Assembly: GCA_036397255.1 (NCBI GenBank)
Contig: DASWJH010000079.1
Location: forward strand, 1 to 64,000
Direction: 5' to 3'
DNA from: Nitrospiria bacterium
GTDB lineage: Bacteria > Nitrospirota > Nitrospiria > DASWJH01
DNA length: 64,000 bases
The position numbers were made by a program, and so were the translations under genes. Positions 17,901 through 25,326 of the stretch are shown here, one piece after another. The number at the start of each line of letters is the position of its first letter. Within the stretch, counting starts at the first letter, position 1. The notes below the pieces were generated by a model that did not search any database, was not told the origin of the DNA, and saw only the letters and a program-made list of their open reading frames with translations.

Positions 17901-19189
17901 AAATCGGCTCGGATATCTCGAGAAAAAACGGAATCGGCAACGGACAAAACAACTGCCCCACCGGACAGTTTATCAGAATTGGCCTGGTTAGAAGTGACCA
18001 CAAAAGATTTTGCGTTGAGAATGACCGGTCCCACAGGGAGGTTGAAGATAACGAAAGACGACGTTCCCCCGATATTCGGATTCGAATAGGGATCCACAGA
18101 GCTCAGTGCTCCTGTTACGGTAAAGTAGAAAACCTGGCCAATTCGCGTTCCATCGGGGGCAGTGGCATTAATCCGGGTAAAGGGAAGCCCGGTCCCATCC
18201 GACTGCCGCAGCCTTCCCATAATAATCCCTTTGGAGGGATCCAAAACCACATTAACCGAATCAGCCAAATCTTCCAAAAATTCTCTCCGAACGGTGATGA
18301 AATCACGGGTAAGGTCATTGGGACCCGTTAAATTAGAGGTATCCGCACTTCCAAAAGCAACCGCCCTGGGAGCCGAAAAGGGTTGGGAAATGGTCACGTT
18401 TAACTCCGAGGTACCGGTTTCAAATTCCTGATAGGTATTAAAAAAATTAGAGGCAAAAACCCTGACCAAATAACCCCTGGCCGGAGCCAATTCTTCAATC
18501 CGGTATGCCCCCCGGGTAATGGACCGGGTTAAAATCTCAGATGAACCATAAAGGGCAATATCCGCATTAATAACCGGAATTTGGTTTTCTGGATTGAGAA
18601 CAAACCCGGTCACAGGAATTTTCTCAATGGGAAGGGGAACAACAACCAGACTTAACTGGGAAACTGAGTCCGGGAACACTTCAATCATACGCCCCCCCCT
18701 TCCACCCTGGGTGGCGGTGAGGTAAACTTCCCCTGGAGGAATATTAAAAGCGGTAAACCCCCCGTTGGTAGACGTTCCCTGGATATTGGAGAAATCGGGA
18801 ACCGACCCAAGACCATTGTAAAAAAGGTCACCCACAGGACGGCCTTCTGCATTCCGGGCACTGACAAAAACCCCTGGCTGGAAAAATCCATCGTTAGCAA
18901 TCACGGTTCCGCTAATGACCCCATAACCGGGGCGTTGCGCAATATTGGCCGCTTGAAGGAGATTGATCAAATCCGCCTGTGTGATGGCCTTCATATTTCC
19001 CAAGGAAGTAATCAGAGGGAAATCACCAAGGCCTGTACGGAAAGAAAATTCGAAACTTTTAACGGCAGGCACATCCACCTCCCCATCGGCCTCACAGCAA
19101 AAGGGCCTCTCCTCGCTAGAACATGCGGAGAACGCCAGAAAAAGAAGGAGGACACCACAAAAAGAAAGGTTTTTAGAAAAAGGGATCAT
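14951..19189 (-). CDS. Giant surface lipoprotein with CarboxypepD_reg-like, FG-GAP/VCBS and thrombospondin-3-like repeats
   Basis: The signal peptide ends in a lipobox (LAFSAC near residue 25), so it is a predicted lipoprotein. Four similar Ig/transthyretin-like units recur near residues 93-190, 322-400, 575-640 and 1183-1270; each has G.V.....G, GR.FY-type and F.I.N.PPG elements. Between about 825 and 1165 lie FG-GAP/VCBS propeller-like repeats (GDFNGDGISDLVV, KDFNRDGFDDIAL, GDLNGDGGQDIAV, RDIDGDGELDLAI). The last 75 residues hold Asp-rich calcium-binding thrombospondin type 3-like repeats with DNCP motifs. GTG at 19193-19195 is an alternative start two codons earlier. Probably an adhesive or scaffold protein on the cell surface, in one direction with a barrel and a TPR-barrel gene upstream. 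No enzyme motif seen. Confidence 0.85.
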   Translation of the reverse strand: MIPFSKNLSFCGVLLLFLAFSACSSEERPFCCEADGEVDVPAVKSFEFSFRTGLGDFPLITSLGNMKAITQADLINLLQAANIAQRPGYGVISGTVIANDGFFQPGVFVSARNAEGRPVGDLFYNGLGSVPDFSNIQGTSTNGGFTAFNIPPGEVYLTATQGGRGGRMIEVFPDSVSQLSLVVVPLPIEKIPVTGFVLNPENQIPVINADIALYGSSEILTRSITRGAYRIEELAPARGYLVRVFASNFFNTYQEFETGTSELNVTISQPFSAPRAVAFGSADTSNLTGPNDLTRDFITVRREFLEDLADSVNVVLDPSKGIIMGRLRQSDGTGLPFTRINATAPDGTRIGQVFYFTVTGALSSVDPYSNPNIGGTSSFVIFNLPVGPVILNAKSFVVTSNQANSDKLSGGAVVLSVADSVFSRDIRADFLNDPLQPNLEFPHTVPFSGRVFRTDDITLVSGGKVDVLGVPPEFKTYTPFNQVCGQSSLPAFTLPVVTGASGNFFIPPNNDCDNSFPIPGASFQMVKVSGPNATDVETYQAVNMGTSLTQRDLTLMSLGDLGMSSPAEVDPDLGMIAGKVLNRQTGRTLEGVTLSVNNHRGEAVGRIFYTGEDGLLDQSGFQTQTSSDGGFVILDLPTPQSSASPPPFPGLVRIFVTSKDDEATLQALTFPGGVTLTFVNVTKIPTEKVVVSGMTKDLTQSNVKDQVSFKVQGTGEVFNSGGVSGAGAFTASLGSFGDFVLKSLQNSLADITTYIFHLNTGLSELTDQILPVATRSELALWANEGNLAEGIDPTKGILSGSLVTFSLQKQDPPYSLNIQNPSGIVRGFFDDDAFQDVAVINRDLNSVTVLFGTGDGTFGDGLTTFPAPRILTDSQMSNPSSIASGDFNGDGISDLVVANQGSNFVAVFFGTRSGNFISNRGFLIDGPQNFVVAKDFNRDGFDDIALSMDTANQIQILLSFEDGIFRRLPDESFIAIGGPPKQLAVGDLNGDGGQDIAVLVGGQGFQVLLGKANGIFQVEPIIADTGTTWEAMAIANIDRDQRTDANDLLLTRPVDDLILVGSGQAAVLFLRPGRERGVFFQLSGGSKQTAVFPRDIDGDGELDLAILNSDTQSLSIYLGLGNGFFQEARLSDSDLKTGVNPTGLTVGLFNQDELSDLVMINGDGITDDEVVTFLGNKQPFPDAGIDVKNELGRTVGTVRFWEDDGSGGRRINPALDRSAPNGRFIVFNVPPGRVSVNAKNTAVGNRLVTVYPDSVTETDILVKEVAPDFVNVEGQVGDVTGRPRPGVLLSFLGTGVNNVSPNFTGSYSTPLPANTETVVKITPKGSAGGVTDIDGDGVPDREDNCPNLPNPDQSDENGDGDGDVCDQFDQSSIDFDADGIADFVDNCPSVFNPNQLDSDGDGIGNDCEAPGG

Positions 19190-19429
19190 TTTCACGGGAT
19201 TTTCATTTTAAAGGGTAAAGAGCCAGCTTATAGATTGAGCAAGTTCTATGCCACAGCAAGGAAAAAATAAAGGGAGAAAAAATTTATATCTATTTGATAA
19301 ATTTAGGTAAAATAGAAACTCCCAAATCGCCTTATTTCCAATAAAATTTTTAGAAAAAGAGGATAGAAACAATTTCTACATTATGGAAAGGAAAGGCTAC
19401 TTTTTTATCAGGAAGGAGTTAGGTGGGAC

Positions 19430-21055
19430 CTAAAAGCTATATTTTAACTCTAAGTACACTCTGGTGCTATTTTTGAAAAAACCCACAAAACGGAAATCTC
19501 CCGGGACAAAGGGGTCTCTACTTCCCGTCTGTTCCCCTATAAAAACATCGGACCCGAAAGCCACTTGCAGATGATCGTCAATATTGTACTCCGTCCGAGG
19601 CCGAATCAGGAATTCTGCATCATTAATAAAATAAAGGGTAAGAAGCTGAAAAGCCCAAAGGTTATTGGCAAAAACCCTCCTTCCGAAAAGGGTCAGAACC
19701 GTGTCAAATTTATCCTGGATAATGGCGCCATGATGTTCTGGAATATAATGTTGCAGGAATTGAAGGGAGAAATCTGCCCCAAAACTGGAAAAATCCGCTT
19801 GAAAGGCATATTTAAAAAAATCACGAACAATCACCCCCTCTTCCCCCAGCGCTTCTCCCCCAACCACAACCACAGCCCCTGGACGGACACCACCCCCTCC
19901 ACCAATAATCGGGGATCCAAAAAAGGGAACAAACCCCGCCCCAAAATGTTTATTCAACACATAAGCCACTTCAGCGTTCAACACAACCCCACCAAACCCT
20001 TTTGAAAAGGCCCCACCGATATTGTGATTTCGGGTATATTTCTGGTTAAATTCCACTTCGGTTTGAGTCTGTGTTAGGTTCTGAGTCTGAATGGTTTCAC
20101 GGAACGTGGTGACAAAATCATCCCAAGTGTAGAAATAACTCAATGCAATATCCCATTCCCCCAGAGGAAAGGAAACCTTAAAGGCGGCTTCACTATTTTG
20201 AAGGGCAAAGTTCGTCCCTAAAAGGGAAAATTCTGAATCCGGCTCCTCCCTACCCGGTAAAAATTGAAACTGCTCAAACTCAGAAGCCCGTGGGGCGGGG
20301 GTATGAAAGGTCATATCCGGAATCCATATGGCTTCAAATTCAACATCACTTAAAAAATAATTGGCCTTCACCAACCAAAGGGGAATATACCGTTCGCTCA
20401 CATCCCGGAGAATAAACTCCTTAAAGTCCAACGGATTAATGATATCGGTTACTCTGGCTTGCTCGGCAACACCCCAGCGAACAATCTGCCTTCCCATACG
20501 AAGGTCCAGGTTAGGCAGGAAATATCCAAAAGATTCCCAATAAAATTCTCTCAGTTCAAACCCGGTTTTATCCTCTTCCACACCCCGAACGTTGGTCACT
20601 TCTAACCCCGGGATCTGGTCGATCTCAGGGTTGTCTACCAGAATGGTGGTGGGTCCAATCCGACGGCTGACGGTATCAGCATTTTCCAAATCATAAACGG
20701 CATCATAAAAGGTCCGAAGAATTCCGGTTAAACGATTTTCAGAACTAAAAGAATACCGTGTTTCCAATCGAAAAAGATTTAAAATTTTGGTAAACGCCTG
20801 GGGATCCTTAATCCGAAAAGCAGTTTCATTTTTTAAATACCCGTTGACGGAAAGATTGTCCCGCACACCCTTAAGCCAAGAAGAGGGTTCTGCAGCTTTC
20901 TCCTCCGCACTGGTTTCAGAAAGAACCGTCCCCTTTCCTCCTTTCCCGCTTTCCAAACCGTCCTGGGCGAAAACCCCATGATTTTGGAAAAACCCTGCTC
21001 CACTGAACAGAACTAAAAAAAACAAAAAACAAGGGACAATCATTTTCTGAATCAT
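19430..21055 (-). CDS. DUF1302-like outer-membrane beta-barrel protein (541 aa)
   Basis: Signal peptide (MIQKMIVPCFLFFLVLFSG..), a ~50-residue linker, then a barrel-like sequence rich in alternating aromatic strands and ending in the C-terminal aromatic signature YLELKYSF. Shared blocks with the paralogue at 35051-36412 include NETAFR, GRQIVRWGV, INPLDFKEFIL, RYIPLWLVKANYF and IWIPD..FH.PAP. These resemble the DUF1302 family of outer-membrane proteins, often next to lipoprotein-sorting and RND genes. It sits 29 bp after the giant TPR-barrel gene and upstream of the 1414-residue lipoprotein, so the three may form an operon. A transport or pore function is plausible but not shown. Confidence 0.75.
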   Translation of the reverse strand: MIQKMIVPCFLFFLVLFSGAGFFQNHGVFAQDGLESGKGGKGTVLSETSAEEKAAEPSSWLKGVRDNLSVNGYLKNETAFRIKDPQAFTKILNLFRLETRYSFSSENRLTGILRTFYDAVYDLENADTVSRRIGPTTILVDNPEIDQIPGLEVTNVRGVEEDKTGFELREFYWESFGYFLPNLDLRMGRQIVRWGVAEQARVTDIINPLDFKEFILRDVSERYIPLWLVKANYFLSDVEFEAIWIPDMTFHTPAPRASEFEQFQFLPGREEPDSEFSLLGTNFALQNSEAAFKVSFPLGEWDIALSYFYTWDDFVTTFRETIQTQNLTQTQTEVEFNQKYTRNHNIGGAFSKGFGGVVLNAEVAYVLNKHFGAGFVPFFGSPIIGGGGGVRPGAVVVVGGEALGEEGVIVRDFFKYAFQADFSSFGADFSLQFLQHYIPEHHGAIIQDKFDTVLTLFGRRVFANNLWAFQLLTLYFINDAEFLIRPRTEYNIDDHLQVAFGSDVFIGEQTGSRDPFVPGDFRFVGFFKNSTRVYLELKYSF

Positions 21056-21084
21056 AATTGCGCTTCCCGCTTAATGCTCAAACC

Positions 21085-24000
21085 CTAAAAAGTCAGGGAA
21101 CCCGTAATGCTAATAACATGTTTTGAAAAACTTGTTAAAGGAATCACCTGTTCCGTGTCCACGAGGTTGGGGTCCACCGTGATTTCAGATCCGGTGGTAT
21201 TGGCCTTATTAAAGACATAGTTTGCATTGAGGGTAAAAGCATTGCCCACCAAATAGGAAAGCCCCAACCCGATAGAATTATTAATCGTTTCTCGGAATCT
21301 CCCAAAGGCATCCGGATTCTGAAATTCCTGAAATGAAAAACTATAATTGATGTTCCCATTTAACCTTGGGATAATGGGTCTGGAATAAAACAAACTTCCT
21401 GCATGAGATGAATTTTCTTGTTGGATCAAAACGGCATTTAAAATACTGTAGGTATAACCAAAACCAAGGGTCCCCTCAATTTGTTTAAAATTTTGACTGA
21501 CGGACCAATTGGTACTTTTATTTTCAGAATCCAACAAAGGGGAAAGAAACGACACATTTCTCAAATAATTAAATTGGACGGAAACGTTGGAAGGCCATTT
21601 TCCTCTCCTGGTTCCCCCAAAGGTTAGGGTATGGGTATGGGCATTCAATCCATTGCGGGTCAGCGAAAGTCGGAAGTTATAACCCGTTCGTATGGAGTAA
21701 TCATCGGTTAGGTTATATTGAAAGTTGGCTGCAAGCGTCTCGATATTGTTAAAAAATAGCGGCGAAACTTTCACCTCATTATCAATATCGACAAACGTCT
21801 GGGAGGTCAATTGAAAGGTGTTTTGTGTGGAAAATCGGATGGGAAGGGTCATTCGCCGACTTCGAATAAGGGGATAACTCATATCCAGCCCAAACCCTGC
21901 GGAAAGACCCACCACTTCATCGTCCTCGGTGTTATTTCGGTTACTATCAAAAGTCAAAAAGGTCTGGTTGAACGTCAAACTAATTTTTTTATTGATCCCT
22001 TCAAGGGTATCCTTTGCATACTGAACATCCTGGTCATTCGGCTTCCCCCCAATTTTAATCACTTTTTCATATACCTTAACCGCATCCTTGATTCGATCCT
22101 GGTTCATGTAGATAATCCCTAACTGAACCAGAAAAACTTTTTCATCGGCCTGGAACTCAAGGGCTTTTAGATAAGCTTCCTCAGCCTGATCAAATTCCTC
22201 CTTTTTTTGATAGAGTAAGCCGAGATTAAAAAACACTTCGGCATTGGGCTCAATTTCAATGGCTTTCAGATACTCTTCTATCGCCTCATCCGGCTGGTTT
22301 TTTTGGGAAAATTCATAACCTTTAACCCGGTGAACCTCAGCTTCTTTTTGTCTCTCCACTATTTTGGCAACCCTTTCCCGGCTTTCCCGAATCTTTTCCA
22401 AATCGGCTCCCTCGACCCCATATTTTAAAGCCAGATCATAGGCCTCTAGGGCTTCAGCAAAAGAACGGTCCTCCTCTGTAATGATTCCCACGCCTTGATA
22501 AGCCGGAGCGTACTCCTTATTTAATGAGGTGGCCCGATGGTATGCCAACCGGGCTTGAATTTTTTGGTCCTGAGCATAGTAAATAAATCCGAGGTTGGAA
22601 TGATAAATATGATTGGTGGGATCTAAAAAAATGGCGGCTTTCATTTTCTCCTTGGCCGCATCCAATTCCCCTTTTTTGATATGCTCCATGGCTTCATCAA
22701 AAAAGCTTTTAGCCCTCTTTAACGTTTTTTCCCTTTTATCCCGTAAGCGGTCAATCCGTGATTCGGCGCTTTCCAAATCCGGAGAAGGTAATCGCTTTTC
22801 TTCGTCGGTTAACCCCTCGTAAATTTGGTACTCTGCAATGGCTTTTTCATAGGATTGTTGCAGGTCATATAGTTTTGCCAAACGCTGATGAGCGTAGGCG
22901 TGCCACGGTCTTAATTCAATGGCTTTTTGATAGGCGAATATGGCCTGGTCGACCTGGGATTCTCTTTCATACAGCTCTCCCAATTGAACCTGGATATTAA
23001 AATTAAGAGGATCAAAGGCGACGGCCCGTTCAAAAACTTTAATGGCATCTTCAAACTTTTCTTTCTCTAATAAATTGTAGCCCTCACGTACCAAATCAAA
23101 AGAGGTGATTCGGTCAACCCCTTTTCTTTGAATCTTTTCAAACTCCTCTTTGGCCAGCTCCACCTCCCGCTCATCGGTCCCCGATGAACGGACTTTTTGA
23201 AACTCCTCACTGGCCTCCAGGTAAAGCCCCCGGTTTTTGTAGACCAATCCCAAGTAAAAAAAGGGCTGTACCCTGGAGGAATCAATGTCACGTGCCTTTT
23301 GTAAACTCCAAAAGGCTTCCTCCAATTGACCTCTCAATAAATAAGCCTTTCCTAACTCCAAATGGACGGTGGCCACCTCCGGGGTCAGGGCCACCGCTTT
23401 TTGATACTCCTGAATGGCCCCTTCGATATCATTGGCTTTTTTGAATTCGGCTGCGCGATTTAAATGCACGTTGGCCTCGCTAATCTCCGTGCGTTTTCCT
23501 TTAAGTTCCGCCACTCTTTTTCCAGCATCCTCCGCTTCCGGGATTCCTTTTCCGAAAAAAACCGCCCTTTCATAGGCCTCAATGGCATCGGTTATTCGAC
23601 CTTCTTCTTCATAAATGAGCGCTAAAGAATAGTGAGCCTCAAAAAATTTTGGATTCCGTTCCAAGGCTAAAATCATGGAGGAAATCGCCTCTTCCCTATT
23701 CCCCGTTTTTTTAAAAATAAGTCCCAATTGATAGGGGGCATCGGCATTTTCGGGAAACAATCGGGAGGCTTCCTCATAGAAGGGAATGGCTCCCTCAAAA
23801 TCATCCTGGGCCAATTTTTCCTGTCCATTTTTTAAAAGGTCTTCAAATTGTTGTGCCATCAACGGGTTTCCCCCGAACTCTCTTAACCGCTTTCCGGCTT
23901 CTACCGCCTCGGGGGCATCTCCCCCCAACAGTTTTGCCGCCTGATAGTGAACCACCGCTTCTTTAAACATTCCCTTAAATTGGAAAATCAATCCAATTTG

Positions 24001-25164
24001 AAAATAGGCCGAAAAGGATCCCGGCTCTACCTCAATCACATGCTGGTAGGTTTGAATGGCCCTTTCAAACAATCCTAACCCGGCCTGGATTTGTCCCATT
24101 AAGAAGTTGGCGGGGGAATTGTCCGGAATTAATTTTAAAACATCAAGCATGAGGTTATGAGAGCCCTCCAACAACCCTAATTGCAATAAGGCTTTTGCTT
24201 CATTAATCAAATCCTCCGCCTGACTGGCCGCTTCCGGGGTTTCCCCAATCTGACGGAGTTTTTTCTTTGCTTCTATTCCTTGGGGACTTTGAGGGTTAAT
24301 TTGAAGCACCCGTTGATAGGTGTTAATGGCTTTTTCCAATTTAGCTGATGAAAAATAATAACCTGCCAATAGAAATAAACCCCCTTGGGAGTTCGGGTCA
24401 ATGGAAACCGCCCTCTCTAACGAGGCAATGGCTTCCTCCATTTTTCCTAGCTTGGTAAGAATCCCGCTTTGGAGGGATAATCCTGCCAAGTGATCCGGTA
24501 AAAGATCCAATAATTTTTTCACGGCTTGTAATGCTTCCTCAAATTTTTGCTGATTGAATAAACTGACGGATTGTTCGTAAAGGGCTGTGGCTTGCTTGGC
24601 TTCTTCTGGGGTTCGGCCAATCTGATTTAAGCCCTTTCTCGCAAGATCCCCTTCCTGAGAGTCAGGACTTAACCTTAAAACACTTTGGTAATATTCGATG
24701 GACTCAGGGTATTGTCCCTTAAGGTGGTAGGCCTGTCCTAATAGGAGGTAAACCTTTGGGGAGGGAGATAAAGCCAACGCCTTTGAAAGTGCATCAATGC
24801 CCTTAACCAACTGCCTTCGCTGAAGAAATAACTCCCCTAACAGCTCCCATCCCGCTCTAAATTCCGGCTCCTCCTGGAGCCCTTTTTTTAAAATTTGAAT
24901 AGCCTGGAATGTTTTTCCCTCTTGGAGAGAAGTTTGGGCCCTTTGATAAAATTCAGGTTGTTCTTGGGCCGAAACTCCGGAAGCCAGACCAAAAAAAAAG
25001 AGGGTTAAAATGGAAGCAAGGATATGTAATATTGGGTTGGTTTGTTTTTTACAGGGATTAATCGCATCAACCTCTTTCTGACGATAACAGGTCCACCTTG
25101 AAAAAAAGGGCTGAACCACCGGTTTTCCGAATAATCTAACAGTCCAATGATCGGCCGCAGGCAA
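21085..25164 (-). CDS. Giant TPR protein with C-terminal outer-membrane beta-barrel
   Basis: The body (about residues 68-1050) is an almost continuous TPR array of more than 20 units (repeated A..Y..A..L.P and A...YQ.A patterns). The last ~300 residues switch to amphipathic strands with N/T/S and aromatics, ending in VISITGSLTF with terminal Phe, a typical BAM signal. TPR plus barrel is the layout of exopolysaccharide exporters such as BcsC and PgaA, although no polysaccharide synthase is seen in this window. The frame opens at a TTG (25162-25164) without a ribosome site and places 45 odd residues before a clean signal peptide (PILHILASILTLFFFGLASG). The true start may be the ATG at 25065-25067, one base out of frame; see findings. 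Confidence 0.82.
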   Translation of the reverse strand: MPAADHWTVRLFGKPVVQPFFSRWTCYRQKEVDAINPCKKQTNPILHILASILTLFFFGLASGVSAQEQPEFYQRAQTSLQEGKTFQAIQILKKGLQEEPEFRAGWELLGELFLQRRQLVKGIDALSKALALSPSPKVYLLLGQAYHLKGQYPESIEYYQSVLRLSPDSQEGDLARKGLNQIGRTPEEAKQATALYEQSVSLFNQQKFEEALQAVKKLLDLLPDHLAGLSLQSGILTKLGKMEEAIASLERAVSIDPNSQGGLFLLAGYYFSSAKLEKAINTYQRVLQINPQSPQGIEAKKKLRQIGETPEAASQAEDLINEAKALLQLGLLEGSHNLMLDVLKLIPDNSPANFLMGQIQAGLGLFERAIQTYQHVIEVEPGSFSAYFQIGLIFQFKGMFKEAVVHYQAAKLLGGDAPEAVEAGKRLREFGGNPLMAQQFEDLLKNGQEKLAQDDFEGAIPFYEEASRLFPENADAPYQLGLIFKKTGNREEAISSMILALERNPKFFEAHYSLALIYEEEGRITDAIEAYERAVFFGKGIPEAEDAGKRVAELKGKRTEISEANVHLNRAAEFKKANDIEGAIQEYQKAVALTPEVATVHLELGKAYLLRGQLEEAFWSLQKARDIDSSRVQPFFYLGLVYKNRGLYLEASEEFQKVRSSGTDEREVELAKEEFEKIQRKGVDRITSFDLVREGYNLLEKEKFEDAIKVFERAVAFDPLNFNIQVQLGELYERESQVDQAIFAYQKAIELRPWHAYAHQRLAKLYDLQQSYEKAIAEYQIYEGLTDEEKRLPSPDLESAESRIDRLRDKREKTLKRAKSFFDEAMEHIKKGELDAAKEKMKAAIFLDPTNHIYHSNLGFIYYAQDQKIQARLAYHRATSLNKEYAPAYQGVGIITEEDRSFAEALEAYDLALKYGVEGADLEKIRESRERVAKIVERQKEAEVHRVKGYEFSQKNQPDEAIEEYLKAIEIEPNAEVFFNLGLLYQKKEEFDQAEEAYLKALEFQADEKVFLVQLGIIYMNQDRIKDAVKVYEKVIKIGGKPNDQDVQYAKDTLEGINKKISLTFNQTFLTFDSNRNNTEDDEVVGLSAGFGLDMSYPLIRSRRMTLPIRFSTQNTFQLTSQTFVDIDNEVKVSPLFFNNIETLAANFQYNLTDDYSIRTGYNFRLSLTRNGLNAHTHTLTFGGTRRGKWPSNVSVQFNYLRNVSFLSPLLDSENKSTNWSVSQNFKQIEGTLGFGYTYSILNAVLIQQENSSHAGSLFYSRPIIPRLNGNINYSFSFQEFQNPDAFGRFRETINNSIGLGLSYLVGNAFTLNANYVFNKANTTGSEITVDPNLVDTEQVIPLTSFSKHVISITGSLTF

Positions 25165-25275
25165 TAAAAAAACACACTCTTAAATATAACTCTGTCCCGG
25201 GCAAAAGTCCACATGACATCACTCCAAAAATTAGAGCACTTTCTTCTTGAACCCTTTTTTAAACCTAAAAATTCC

Positions 25276-25309
25276 AAAAAAAAGGAGAAGCCCCGAAGGG
25301 CTTCTCCTT
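25276..25309 (-). terminator. Strong rho-independent terminator after the 557-aa secreted protein gene
   Basis: On the minus strand a perfect 10-bp GC-rich stem (GGAGAAGCCC paired with GGGCTTCTCC, forward 25284-25307) closes on a TTCG tetraloop and is followed by eight T. It begins 18 bp after the stop codon of the upstream gene. UUCG loops are unusually stable, so this should stop transcription well and isolate the highly expressed gene from the TPR-barrel gene downstream. Confidence 0.92.
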
Positions 25310-25326
25310 GAATAGACACCTGCTGT

